A stretch of 64,000 nt of DNA from Ceratobasidium sp. AG-K (taxonomy: Eukaryota > Basidiomycota > Agaricomycetes > Cantharellales > Ceratobasidiaceae): contig JAWNGF010000003.1 of assembly GCA_037039685.1 (NCBI GenBank), positions 5,622,571 to 5,686,570 on the forward strand, in the 5' to 3' direction. Below the pieces are notes generated by a model. It searched no databases, was not told the origin of the DNA, and saw only the letters and a program-made list of their open reading frames with translations. The position numbers and the translations under genes were made by a program. Below are positions 17,992 through 30,177 of the stretch, one piece after another; the stretch's first letter is position 1, and every line of letters starts with the position of its first letter.

Positions 17992-18930
17992 GGGATTAGG
18001 ATTGCATGTGTAGGGCTACACAACTATATTCCACACTTTTATGAATATCAATTCAACGCGATGCCCCGTGCTCTTACATGAAGTTTAGGTTTAGCTTGGA
18101 CCATTTGGGTTCAAACTCACGCGAGTTCAGCGTGGATGCCCCCATTGACACACAGTTGATTCGATAATAAGGGCGGCATCATTCCATTCCGCATCCTTGC
18201 GTCTTGCTTGCAGTTCGGAGCACATGTGTAGAGCTCGTTCACCTTATCTGTATTCTGTCCCGGGTTGACCCTCCCAGTCCTTGGCGCGCCTAAGAAGGTA
18301 TGCATTACTTAATCAGTGCACATGTGAAATGTTCCATCACGCCAGGTTCGCATAGTGCTTCTTTATCGCTCGTGGTTCGCTTTGTTACGAGCAGATCCTG
18401 GTTTGTAGGAGATGCGCGCTTTGGTGTCAATGCCAAGGGAACCAAGTCAGTCGAGACAGTGAATGTCGATCGCACGAAGTCCTTGCATGCTGAAGCACCC
18501 ACTCATGGACACCTACCCACACGCCCGAGACTACCTTACAACAGCGATAGAAGTCGGACGGTTCACCTCAACTGTCCCAAAACGGTGAGCTAAGCTCGGT
18601 TTTCATCCAGAAGTCGCATATATCTACTTCTTCGGCATATTGGCGGGTGCCAAGCCTTTGCCCAGTCTACATGGGACATCATTGTCCATGCGAGTAATAG
18701 ACGCGCCGATGGCGTCATTCCAGGGGGTAAGTAGAACAGTAGGTTGTGACCATGTGAATTGTGAACCTAATAATGATACTACGCAATGCATGATGCCGCC
18801 CGCGCAAGTCTATCCACATGCGTTGAAGACTTCTTGCGAGACCTTTAGTCGATAAGCCAACCATGAGATGAGCGATCCATCCGGACAACCTTGCGGAACC
18901 TACTTCGAGCGGGATTGCGACATGCCCACA
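17992..18930. other. Intergenic, no gene recognised
   Basis: Several short open frames on both strands show no family resemblance and no splice-consistent extension. The copia target-site duplication on this side cannot be confirmed because its partner lies outside the window. Confidence 0.5.
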
Positions 18931-18936
18931 TAAGAG

Positions 18937-18943
18937 TATAAAA
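18937..18943 (+). promoter_or_regulatory. TATA box of the subtilisin gene
   Basis: TATAAAA about 100 bp upstream of the ATG at 19038. An in-frame ATG at 18954 is only 17 bp downstream of this box. It should precede the transcription start, which supports 19038 as the true start. Confidence 0.55.
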
Positions 18944-19037
18944 TATACGTCAAATGGCGTACCAGCTCGTTAGCGGCAGTCGCTTCAGCAACAGCTCGAC
19001 TTCAGTCAAACTAGTCTACTTGTCCAGCTCTTCCACA

Positions 19038-20454
19038 ATGCGCGCTACATTTATCTCTGTCGCTGCTATGGCAGTCATCATCCCGGCTCTTGCTGCCCCC
19101 ACCAACGTTCCAATCAGCAAGTTCGCTGGTCCAGTCAAGTCCAACTCGTACATTATGTGAGCACCTTGTCCTGTCATCGAATTTGGTACTGATCCCCCGG
19201 GTCAATAGCAAGCTTAAGGATGGCGTTTCCAAGGACTCTCACATCAACGCTCTGATTGCCGCCATCACCAACGCCAGTAAGGTTGAGCACAAGTACGGTG
19301 CTGTCTTCCAAGGCTACGCTGCTAGTCTCCAGGGAAAGGATCTCGACTACATCCGTCAGTCCAAGGACGTCGAGTACATCGTTGAGGATGGCATCGTGAC
19401 TATTGACTATGAGTAAGTGAGCGGATTTTGCCACACGCATATAGCTCTAATTGAGATTTATAGGCAAGGTGACGAATCAGCTGCATTTGTCGAACGCTCC
19501 GAGGTTGCCGCTCAAGTAGAGGGTCTTGACAAGCGTGCCAACGGTGCAGGCGTCGATGTGTACGGAATCGACACCGGTATCTACACTGCTCACTCGAGCT
19601 TCGGTGGACGTGCCCGCTGGGGCGCTACCTTTGGTGGGGTAAGTACTTGAATCTGAATGGGAGTTGTATTATCTGATGTGCCTGCTCTCTAGTACGCCAA
19701 CCAGGACGGCAACGGCCACGGAACCCGTAAGTAGCTGCTGCGCCTTTGGGAATCAGCACAGATGTTGATACTAAAGAGCTTCAGACACCGCCGGAACTGC
19801 TGTTGGCACTACCTACGGCGTTGCTACCTCCGCAAACATCATCGCTGTCAAGGTCTTGTCCGACTCTGGCTCTGGCACCAACTCCGACGTCATTGCCGGA
19901 ATCAACTGGGCTTATAACCAAGCTCGCGCCAGTGGCCGTCCCTCGGTTGCCAACTTGTCCCTTGGTGGTGGCGCCAACACTGCTGTTGACTCTGCCGTCA
20001 GTACTGCAGTCGCTGGTGGTCTCCACTTCGCCATCGCCGCTGGCAACAGCAACGTCGACGCTGGCAGCACCAGCCCCGCCCGTGTGGCCAGCGCCAACAC
20101 CGTTGGTGCAGTCGATTCGAGTAACCGCAAAGCCTCGTTCTCCAACTATGGTTCCGTCCTTGACGTCTGGGCACCCGGTGTCAACATCCTCTCGGCTTGG
20201 ATTGGCGGTACTACCCGCACCAACACCATCTCTGGAACTTCAATGGCTTCGTAAGTTCTTTTAAGTTTGCCGGAGATTACAAACTAGCTAACGCAGATCG
20301 ACACAGTCCTCGCGTCGCCGGGTACATTGCCGTCCGTATTGGCAACAGCGGTGGAACGCCCGCTGCCGTCAGCTCTGCTCTCAAGTCTAGTGCTCGCGCT
20401 GTTGTTACTGGTGCCCCTTCCGGTACCACTAACCTCCTCGCCCAGCCTTTCTAA
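19038..20454 (+). CDS. Secreted subtilisin-like serine protease (S8A, proteinase K type) with I9 propeptide
   Basis: Six exons: 19038-19156, 19209-19412, 19464-19638, 19693-19726, 19785-20250, 20307-20454, coding for 381 residues. Phases agree at every junction. A signal peptide (MRATFISVAAMAVIIPALA) precedes an I9 inhibitor propeptide (about 30-105). LDKR then ANGAGVDV marks the likely maturation site. The catalytic triad is visible: Asp in YGIDTGI, His in NGHGTHTAG (split by an intron) and Ser in SGTSMASP. The oxyanion Asn is in AAGNSN. An oddity is PRVAG after the catalytic Ser motif, where the family usually has PHVAG. It should be an extracellular endopeptidase for nutrition or host interaction. 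Length is normal for secreted fungal proteinase K homologues. Confidence 0.93.
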
Positions 20455-21171
20455 GCACCAAGACGGCTGCAGGGCCGTGGGCTAATCACTGGCTAGAGCG
20501 TAGACTGAAGCAAGTTGTACCCAGCAAACCACTCGTTGTAATTGCTGTTGTGTCGGTGTAAAACATCTTTGTAGATTTTTGGAATTCCAATTGGTTGTTT
20601 TCGTCACGTTCGCTTGGTTGAGTTGGTCGTAATGGCGCATACAACCAGCACCTGAGGGCCCACGAGTACAGCGGGAGTTTAATAACTTGCTTGCAAAGGT
20701 TATTTCTGTAGCAATAATGGTGTGTCTACCCCAATTTGGCCGCACCTGTTAGTACCGCAATGATTTTTCGTGGGCTGTTTGCTTGTCCCTCGTGGATGGT
20801 GCCAATGTCGGTAATGGCTGGACCGTTATCCACGGAATCAATTCTTTTGACTCATGGCGTATGGTGGATCGGTCTTTACTGAGCTTATTATCAGCGCTAC
20901 TGAGTTGAAGTTCAGCGGTGCCTTATTCTCTAACTTCACTTCCACCAGCGACAAGTCACCGGACTCTCACCCTGCCCCGCTCCGAGGCGTCACTGGTCCC
21001 ACTGGCGCTGGCGTTACCTATTCTAGTCTCATCCATATTCTTACTCAGAATTACTAAGTAATCGAAGCAATTCCTCATTTATAAGGATACGCGTGGATCT
21101 GATGGTCACTTCGAAGGTGGAAACAGGCTGTGGTAAATAATGTGTACACATGTTTAAATTTGAGGAAATAA
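20455..21171. other. Intergenic, no gene recognised
   Basis: Lies between two convergent genes, the subtilisin ending at 20454 and the F-box gene ending at 21172. It should hold both 3' ends. The open frames here have no recognisable content. Confidence 0.5.
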
Positions 21172-22998
21172 CTATAGGTATACGTAATTGCCCCTCAATA
21201 GGTACTCATCCACGTACTTCCAGTCAGCGGCTAACTCGCTGAAATAAGGTACACTGGATGGCTGCAGAGGAAACGCCTGCCGAATCGCGCCTGCGAGCAA
21301 TTCACATGCCTCGAGCGTGTCATTGGAGCCGACATAATAAGAATCAAATAAGCAGGTACAGTGCACCCCACTCGGCCTTAGACCGCGTAGATACCTAATA
21401 AGAAGCAATCTCAGTAACCTTGTCCCAAGGTCACTAAGTGGACGAAGAAATGCTTACGTGGCTATGGATCTAACATCATTACCACTTGCCGGAATCCTTG
21501 GCTCCAGCCAAGGAACCGACCAATCGCCAAGGTACATCTCCAGTAGCAATCCAGTGAAGGTGGAAGGGTTCATAGAAGATGAAAGCTGAAATTGATCGCT
21601 GAGAGGGCGCCAAAAGGGGTCCAAACTGATTCCTAGGAACCGGAGCCTCGGTATACGAATTACGAGAGACGCGAGGTCTTCCAAGTTAAGTCGCTGAGCA
21701 GGCATACAAAGATACCTGACAGTGCAAAGTGCAGTACCTAGCTGCTCAAAGCTGATATCTGGGTCTAGCGATGTATAATGAAGTTGCAAGTGCTGGAGAG
21801 AAAGTTGCTGCAGACAACTCAAAGTCGAACCGGATAACAAGCATTCACGAACCCGAAAGCCCGCTGGGTCAATAGTTAAATAGAGGTCGGTGGTGCATGG
21901 ACTACGCTTGCAAATGACTTGGATCAAATCGTTAATCTCCTCGTCATCGGCTATAGAGGAATCAAAATCAATGTGAATTGAAACCAACCGCTGTATAATA
22001 GGAAATATGCGCCATAACTCAACTACAAGCACTATTGATTCGCAAATGATTCCAAGATGTCGAAGCGCGATGAAACTATCTGAAGGAAGGAATGAAATAT
22101 CCGGGATGGTTTGATTAGGCCGCCCATAGGGAAAGTCGATAATGAGAGACTCGAGGGAAGGGAGACTACCTAGTACCGGGATTACATTGGGGGAGAGAAT
22201 TTCGGGGCCACTCCCAAGTGTGCGGAGATCGGAAAAACGCGCAAACGAGGTTGAAAGATTAAAGCACACAAGATTTAATGTTCCGTTGTTGTAATTGTTT
22301 TCTAATGGTTCGGTGTAGATTTCCAGAAAACGAATGTTGGGGCACTGGTAAGCAAGCTTGATTAGCAGCTCAGAGGCAGGGTGTGGGCTCAGGGAACCAC
22401 GTCCAGGCGATGAAACGCGAATTTCTCGAAGTGACGCACACAGGACCGAACCGATACGGTTGATAGGGGCAATCCTACGATCTTCACCCAGAAAATTGTG
22501 GATTATCACTTGAAGCTTGGGTAAGAGAGGCCGGCGTGGTACTAGCTGTAAAAGTATATCCCAGGGATTGGCTTTATGGTCTATCGGTCTCCATAGTGCA
22601 ATAGGCTCCTTTAATTGTTTGACATGAGGCGTATAAAAGTCAAACCGACCGAGGTGGCACTCGTCTAACGCCCGAAGATCCTGTACCAGTCAAAGGATAA
22701 TGAGCCCTACCGCCTTTGTACATGCTAGGATACCTACCTGAATCCGCTTATTGTCGAGTTCACCGATATGAATCCCAAGGAGTAATCCTAGGAGCACGCG
22801 GGGACTTTCTATAACTGACCAGAGTAGAGATATAGCACAGTTAAAGAAATCATGGCATACAACCATGAGACGGGCCTGATCAGGTTTGTCAAGTAGCTCA
22901 AATATCAGGTGAGTAATTTCTGGCATCAGAAAGAGTCGATGAGGGCCAAGCGAAGCAGGAATATTCATATTTTCCTTCTCACTCAGAGGCTGATCCAT
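21172..22998 (-). CDS. F-box/LRR-type protein
   Basis: Three exons, 22998-22738, 22680-21458 and 21394-21172, give 568 residues with matching phases. The N-terminus carries an F-box-like segment (LMPEITHLIFELLDKPD, then ARLMVVCHDFF). The remainder is a run of leucine-rich segments such as SLPSLESLIIDF and IPRLRFLGISLDP with irregular spacing, as in the large fungal F-box families. The likely role is a substrate adaptor of an SCF ubiquitin ligase that binds Skp1 through the F-box; the substrate is unknown. A broken paralogue lies at 60814-62506 with the same exon plan. The ATG is 97 bp from the LINE inserted at 23096. Start choice: first ATG followed directly by the F-box. Confidence 0.8.
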
Positions 22999-23080
22999 GG
23001 TTTACTGGTGAGTCTCCTGCAGGGGGTTCAAGGCGGGATGTTCCAATGACGTGCCTGGGTCATTGCCTCTGGAAGCTGGC

Positions 23081-23095
23081 ACTGATGCACGTGAC
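23081..23095. repeat. Left target-site duplication of the LINE
   Basis: ACTGATGCACGTGAC, repeated exactly at 30038-30052 after the poly-A tail. Fourteen bases are certain; the first A at the right side could belong to the tail. Confidence 0.9.
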
Positions 23096-23134
23096 ACGTG
23101 ACGTGGCACACACACACTACCACCAGCTACCTCT

Positions 23135-25969
23135 ATGTCTGCTATTTCAAATTCAACCCCGCCTGATATCCCGCCCTCTGTGCTGCCGATAGACGCCCCA
23201 AATGTCCAACTGCCACCGTCTCGAGCCTCGTCACCTCCCAAGGTGGCGGCGGAACTTGGTCCGATTCGAACCGACGATACAGAAACTCCTTGCTACAACC
23301 CTATACCCAGACCCATCCGCACATATAGCAAGAAACAATCTATCAAACGCTCGTCCAGCGTCGCCCGGAGCGACGTCAGAGACAATATCAACCCCAATTC
23401 GTGTGAAAGGAGTGCCACACCCTGCAGCGTCTGCTGCGCGTCGGAGGCAGACCTCAACGTAACGTCCCAATTTCCTTCTGTTGAAACTCATATCGAGTCG
23501 GGCAATGGCATTGCCAACCCATTCACTGTTACCCCTGATCTTTCAGATCTCACCACACATGAACTCACTTACCCACTTTCAAAAGACGTCCTGCCATACA
23601 AATATGTCGTTAACGCCATGGGAGAGAATTCGCAGATTTGCACTTCCCTTGCTGCTGATATCGATTTTAAAGCCCGCAGGCATCTCGCTGTCCCACAGGA
23701 GCATTTCCTTGCTTCTCACAGGGTGGCCCTAGTCGACTCCATCCGAGGCCCATTCAGTGCCATTGTGGATGCGATGACTTCAAGACTCAATCACGTACAC
23801 GCCCCCCTTTCCGAATCCGAGAGGGCCGTATATTACCAGCTACTCGATCAAGCCGAAAAATTCCACAATTTCGTGGATATGGCCATCAACCGTCTCGCAA
23901 CTCCCATGAACTCACCCTTTGGCTCTCGACCCGTCTCCCCGGGCGGGTTTGACGACCTCATCAAGCCATACGATGGCAATTCATATTACGTTGAACCTCC
24001 GGTCGACATGCAACCAGCTGAGTCATGGGCTGGCACCCAGGAATGGGAACCCACCCCACCCCCTCAAAAACGCGATAGATCCCCTGAGCTCAATGACCTT
24101 ATCAGCTCGCCTTACACACCCAATGCTGACCCGGAAATCGCAAACGCAGCCAAACATTCTGCTCTCCAGCTCGTTCGTTTTAACCTCTTTATCGCTAACC
24201 GCACTCGTGCTTCCATAGACAACTGCAAAGATTTACTTGCACAATGGGACCCCAAGAAGTTTGGGAAGTGGATCAAGGTGTCGGACGAGGATATGGCTCC
24301 CGCCACCGTGGATGAGTGAGAATCGTCGAGCTTGCCCAATACGGTCCGAGCCCCCTCGCCCAATACGGTCCGGGCCCCTTCGCCCAAGCCCACCCCTACG
24401 TCCGAAGCTCTACCCAAGAAGGACGACGGTTTCCACACAGTCCCCATCCGTAATCGTCACAAGAAAACCAAATACATTCCGCTCTTGAGTACGCTGACTC
24501 CTGAGGACGCTAATGCCCTGGGCCCTAAACCTGAGGAGAAGGCGGCCAAGGTTGAGAAAGCCCTTGCAGACCTCACCAAGAAACACGAGAAGGTCCCCGT
24601 GGCGCCCGCCCCGAGCATCCCGACGGTCAATAAGGCCGCCATCGTAAAGACCCTCATGGCCAAGCCCGCCCTTGTCCACAACTCTTTTGAATCTAACACC
24701 CTGGCCAAACCTGCTGACTCTGTAGGTAACCCCAGCCAGTTGGAAGCCAAGAAGTCCTTTGCGGACACAGCCAAGGTTGCTGGAAATCAAGTGCCTACTG
24801 GCAATCGTGGCGGCCCAAAGGTCGCTTTCGTTCAACCCAAGCCCAATAACAAGACAGCCCACACCAAGGACGCGTTGTCCGCCCCTCGGGGCCCGCACTT
24901 CCTCATCAAGTTCAACCCCAGCCTACCAAAGGACTGGTTCGTGCACAACTCACATCAGCGCGTTCACAACCAAGTCTGCGAGTATTTCAAGAAAATTGAG
25001 TGTGAAAACGGCAAGGGCCTCTACCCGCGCTGTATCTCCACTGGTTTCACACCGGCCGGACATATCAGCATCGATTTTGCACCAGAAACCAAAGAGTTGG
25101 ATGTCGACAAGTGGTTGGCGGGCATGATTCGCAACCTACAAGCTCCCAGCATGGGCGTTCTGACACGCAATGTTGAATGGACCAAAATTCTTATTTCTCA
25201 CATACCTACTCACTTCTATGTTGCCAGCGAGGATCTTGTTGCCGAGACGGTATCCTCCAACGAGACCTTGAGGATTCAACTCCTTGAAGTCCTTCCAGAC
25301 TCTTTCACCAAGAAGTACCCAATGGCCACGCTTCCCCGCTGGCTCAAGCACCCCAATCAAATTAACACGGACAATGACCGACATGCAAAAGTCATTTTGT
25401 CCGTTGAAGACCCAAACAAGACCGCTCTTGAAGAGCTACAAAACCTTAGCATCGGTTTTGGTATGCGCAAGGGCCCATCGATCATCCAAGCTTTCATTGA
25501 GAAGCCCCGAATGTCGATCTGCACTCGATGCTGCTCGTACGAGTGTCCTAACCCGTGCAACTGCAACCGCCCCGTCCGCTGTTCCCTTTGCGGTGACAGC
25601 CATACTACCGCCAATCACCACGCCAAATGCCAGGCATGCAAAAAAGAAGGTTATACTCATATCACTGACAGCACCAAGTGCATCCATCCAGCCAAGTGCT
25701 GCGCCTGCAAGGGTGCGCACGAGTTTGGTGACCCCAACTGCCCAAAGCGCCAAGGCTTTTGCCGAGGCCTGCAAGAGGTACTAGCGGAAGCCAAGGTCCG
25801 CAACTCTGTCCCCCCGCCCGAGGGCGGAGACCCACAAAACCCTATCGATATGACCCGTGAAGACGATGAAAATGAGACCGCAAAGGCTGGACCGATCACC
25901 CACACCCACAACCCTAACCCCGCTCCTGAAGCCGGAGCCGCACCCACTCCAATCGTCGTTGATGCCTGA
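23135..25969 (+). pseudogene. LINE ORF1 (Gag-like, zinc-knuckle protein), one in-frame TGA
   Basis: One frame of 945 codons from ATG 23135 to TGA 25967-25969, interrupted only by TGA at 24317-24319. The first half (394 codons) is Pro/Ser-rich and has no recognised fold. The second half includes a Lys-rich linker, a conserved central region and a Cys-rich C-terminus with at least one complete knuckle, C-x2-C-x3-H-x6-C (in CCACKGAHEFGDPNC). Such knuckles bind the element RNA in the ribonucleoprotein. The TGA follows GAT GAG and precedes GAA, so it could come from CGA by one CpG transition. Translation of the second part alone might start at a later Met. The stop overlaps the ORF2 start by eight bases. 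Confidence 0.85.
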
Positions 25970-28900
25970 AGACCCCTCGGCGTCACAGCAGGACGAGGGC
26001 CTCCGAAGGCCCCCTGCGGCTGTCAGTGCTGATGACCTGATCACTCGTCATGTGCTACAGCTAAATATTGCAAAATCATCTTTTTGCGCTCATGCCATTC
26101 TGTCCAGTGAGATGTTCTCCGACTTTGATATTCTTATTTTTTCCGACCCGTGGTGGGGCCCTATTGGGAACGCCCGGGACAATCATGACCCGTTCGGCAT
26201 CTTTATGGCGCAACTGCCACACAGCAGTGGGACGTTTTTACCCTGCCTATTAATTTATCCAAGTCGGCCCCGTCGGTGATTGTGTATGTGCGTAAAGGTC
26301 GTAACTTGCGCGCGCATATACTGCCTGATGCGCCAGCCACTCGCTATTATTTCTCCCTGGAGATCTCTTTGGGGAGCCTTGACTTCATTCTTATGCCTGT
26401 CTATTTTCATGGGAAGGAGCACGGGTCCGCCTTACGGGACTTCTTTGCACACCCCCACTATATGACCCCTACTCTGTTTGCAGGGGATTTTAACATCCAA
26501 CATCGGGACCTAGCCCAATTTCCTGGCGCCAAGGGAACCACCTCGTCCGGGAACGATTTTCTGGCGTGGATTCACGACACTGATTTGGTTATCCACAACG
26601 ACCTCACGATCCACACAAGAGAGGGGAAGGAATCCAAATCTATCCTCGACTACACGATTTCCAATGCTTACCTCAACTCACATGACCTGGTTTCGAACTG
26701 GGATGCAGACTTCGGTCTGGGCCTCGGCTCGGATCATGCCGGTATCTCGTTCGATATCTCAGCACCAGGCCCCAACATTCCTTCGAAATCCAGAACCATT
26801 TATCACACCGATGAGTCTAGAAAGGGCAAGTGGGTCTTGGCCTACAAAGCCCTGATGGACGAGTCTCCCACCCTATTCGACAAACCAGACAATATTGAGG
26901 CCACGGCACTCCGGTTGCTGGAGGCCATGAACCAAGCCACTGAGCTCACAATGGAGAAGGTGGTCGTCAGAGAGCGCAAGGCCCGGGCCCCTTGGTGGAA
27001 TGATTCATGCGATGACGCGCTTGCTAATGTTGTTAGGCTACGCCGAGCCGGCGCCCCACTGGCAGACACCAAGGAGGCCTCGAGCCACCTATGGTACGCT
27101 ATCAAAACCGCCAAGCGAGATTTCTTCAACGAGGTCTGCACCACCGCCAACTCTGAGAACATTTGGTCCATCAACCAATGGTACCAAGGCCGCAAGTCAT
27201 ACAACATCCCCAGCCTTCGTCACACAGGAGGGATTGTGGTCACCAACGAGCAGAAGGCTGAAGTGTTTGAAAAGACCTTCTTTCCTAACGCTCATGTCCA
27301 AGTCACATCCAAAATCGTCGACGCGCTCCCACAGCGCCCCACCCTACCCTTCCCGCACATCTCCGCTGGTGAAATTAGGGACAATCTTTCTCAATGTCAC
27401 AACAAATCCGCACCCGGGGCTTTTGGCACCAATTATAAGTCCCTCAAATGGGCATTTGAAGCCACCCCAGACACGTTCGTTTCACTTTTTAATTCTTTCA
27501 TTATTAACGGTTATCACCCCAAGTGCTTTCGTTCGGCCATTATTGCGCCTATACCCAAACCCAATCAATACAACTGGGCGGCACCCAAATCTTATTGTCC
27601 CATATCACTTCTCGAGACGATGTCTAAACTGTTTGAGCGGATAGTGGCCACCCGCATGTCGGCGCTCGCCGGCAAGCACAGCCTCATACCGCTGGAACAG
27701 TTCGGAGGCCGTGACAAGACCTTGTGCCTGGACGCTGGGTTGTTGCTTATTCACAACATTCACGCCACTCATGACCGCAAGAAAGGGATGTCTGTTGCAC
27801 TGATGGACATCTCTGGTTACTTCAACAACATTGATCATAACACCCTTGTCAAAATTTGCTCAAGATTTGGTTTTCCTGTGGGAGTCTGCGACTGGCTGCG
27901 ATCATTCTTATCAGATCGCACCGCCACTTTTCGGCTCAACGGTGACGTTCTCTCCTTCTTCACTCTTGGTAATTGCAGAGTCCCGCAAGGGTCCCCACTC
28001 TCCCCAGTTGTTTCTTTGCTCTATACTTCTCCTGTACTTGATCACCTCTCACGGGTGGACGGCGTTTCCATACGCGCCTATATTGACGATCTTCTTATCA
28101 GTTGTATAGGGTCTACCCAGAACATTAGGGTTGAGAATCTCGCCCACGACATCGGTTGCATCCAGGACGGCTTGATGGACCTTGGTCTGTCAGCCGAAAT
28201 GGACAAAACTGAACTCATCCATTTTGCCAAAAGCCCGAAGGACATGGCGACCAACTTGGTGGTTAGGCTTGGGCCTCATGCCGAAGATATCCTGCACCCC
28301 AAGGATTGTGTCCGTTGGCTGGGATTTTTCCTAGACCGCCGCCTCGACTTCAAAAAACACGTGACCCGGCTGTCCACACGTGCCAAGTCCATCCTCGGTG
28401 GCATGCGCATGTTGGGTAATACAGTTAGAGGATTATCTGTTTGTCATGCTCGCACTCTTGTTAACGCTTGTGTTATGCCTATCCTTACTTATGGTTCTGT
28501 GTTATGGATTAGGAACCGGAACGCCAAGTCGCTCTGCAAGATCCTTCAGACTGTCCAGAACGAGGCCTGCCGCTGGGTCACGGGGTCATTCTGCACTGCC
28601 CCCACTGCGCCGCTTCAACATATCGCCGCCTTACCGCCCATCCACCATCGCATTAGCAGAGCCGCGGCTGGCTATGCCGCCAAGGTCCTCTCGCTACCCC
28701 CGTCATCTCATGTTGCTTGTCGTTTACCTCAAAACTTCAAGACCTCTTCACCCACGGTCTCACACCCGTCGGCATGGTCACCCATAAACCACATCGCCAG
28801 TTTCACTCATCCCGAAGCTGAGCACCGCGTACCGTACCTCACCATGCCATGGGAAGGTCTCAACCGTTTTGGAGATAGGGTCCAGGTCAACCTTCCAGGG

Positions 28901-29872
28901 GTTGCGGGCATGCCTTCAGAAAGGAACGCCTACACCACGGTTCTGAAGCGTCGCCTAGCACGTGATCGGGCTGGCGATGCATTGGAGCTGTATACAGATG
29001 GTTCTCACTTTGTGAACGACACGGGCCGCAAAACCGGGTGGAGCTGGGTCTTGCTCAGGAATGGGCGGGAAATTTCCTCGGATAGTGGCGGTCTTGGACG
29101 TAGGGTGACTAGTTACGACGGGGAGGCCTGGGCGCTTTCCCTAGGCTTAGTTCACGCCTTACGGGTTATGCACGAGAACGACGACCAACACATTCACATC
29201 CTATGCGACAACACCTCGCTCCTTCAGGCCCTATCGTCACGGGACCCTAAAGGCGCGTCTTCAGCCTTGGATTCATCCAGGCGTGCCTTACTCGATTTTC
29301 TCCCGCTCCACGCGGATACAAACATCAAGCTTTCATGGGTCCCCTCTCACGAAGGAGTCTTTGGAAACGAACGGGCGGACAGGCTGGCAAAGAAGGCAGC
29401 GAAGGCAACCCCCATCTTGCGGTTCAACAGGTCCATCGATTATATCAAACACCATGCACGCAAGCGGCTCCTCAGGGACTGGAAATCCGATTGGGAGCAG
29501 TTCAAGAAGTCCAACCATACGTCAATGGCGACGCAAGCCCTAGGCTTTCCGCCCAGACTCAAACTGCATCCCATCCACGCTAAACCGGGGCATCGAAGGG
29601 GCGTTCACACCCAGCTGATCAGGGCCATCATTGGCCATGGTCGGCACGCCTCATTCCTTGCACGTATCGGATCCATCCCTTCACCCGCATGCCCTTGCGG
29701 CGCACCTTCGCAGTCGATCTCGCATATCTTCCGGGAGTGTCCCAAACACAACCGAGGCAGACAGGCTCTGAAGTGCGTCAGCTGGGCTTTGAATTTATCG
29801 TACCTCTTCTCGAAGTCTGCTGGTCTCAAGGCGGCTCTGGGGTTCTTGGCTTCGGAGAGGGTTGATATTTAG
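25962..29872 (+). pseudogene. LINE ORF2 (endonuclease-RT-RNase H) with a one-base frameshift
   Basis: ORF2 starts at ATG 25962, overlapping the ORF1 stop as ATGCCTGA. The first 90 codons include LNIAKS and the start of the endonuclease. In the T5 run at 26235-26239 the frame shifts, and the rest (26276-29872) is open. Visible sites are endonuclease GDFN, LDYTISN and SDHAGISF; RT motif A with LMDISGYF, motif B with VPQGSPLSPV and catalytic YIDD followed by L; RNase H with LYTDGS, EAWAL, CDNTS and NERADRLA. Near the C-terminus is a CPCG-x8-H-x4-C motif. The enzyme nicks target DNA and primes cDNA synthesis on it. One T more or less in the run restores a single frame, so this could be decay or an assembly error. 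Confidence 0.88.
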
Positions 29873-30014
29873 CTCACTTTACTTTTGCGCTCTTTACCGC
29901 TTTTACCCTCCTTTCTCTTTCTCCTGTGTGCTGTTTTTCTACGCCTGGGTTGTACTTAGTGTTTGGCTTTGTTGCGGTGTCTCCCTCGTAGGAGGCCGCC
30001 TTATAAATAGTATC

Positions 30015-30038
30015 AAAAAAAAAAAAAAAAAAAAAAAA
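30015..30038 (+). other. Poly-A tail of the LINE
   Basis: Twenty-four consecutive A residues directly before the right target-site duplication, as left by target-primed reverse transcription. Confidence 0.9.
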
Positions 30039-30052
30039 CTGATGCACGTGAC
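30038..30052. repeat. Right target-site duplication of the LINE
   Basis: Exact copy of 23081-23095. It lies 126 bp before the ATG of the MIOS gene. Confidence 0.9.
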
Positions 30053-30177
30053 CGGCGCACTTGGAAAGTCCTCCACCCCGGCGGTAGCGGACTATAGTGC
30101 CTAGCTAATTCACTGAAAAACGTTCATCGATTCGTCCCCTGAAGGAAATATCAAGAAACAGATCGAACTTGTTAAAA

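Larger units (their letters stand above)
23096..30037 (+). mobile_element. Full-length Tad1-like non-LTR retrotransposon (LINE)
   Basis: About 6.94 kb bounded by a 14-15 bp target-site duplication, with a short 39-bp leader, ORF1 (23135-25969), ORF2 (25962-29872), a short 3' UTR and an A24 tail. ORF2 has an APE-type endonuclease, reverse transcriptase, RNase H and a C-terminal Cys/His motif, the domain set of the fungal Tad1 group. ORF1 is broken by one TGA (24317-24319) and ORF2 by a one-base shift near 26235. Otherwise the copy is complete at both ends. It sits in the short intergenic region between the F-box gene and the MIOS gene. Confidence 0.92.

Noticed and set aside
18954..19037. In-frame ATG upstream of the subtilisin signal peptide
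   Set aside because: It lies only 17 bp after the TATA box, so it should be upstream of the transcription start, and the signal peptide begins naturally at 19038.
24332..25969. Second half of LINE ORF1 as a separate gene
   Set aside because: It is in the same frame as the first half and separated by only one TGA, so one broken ORF explains both.
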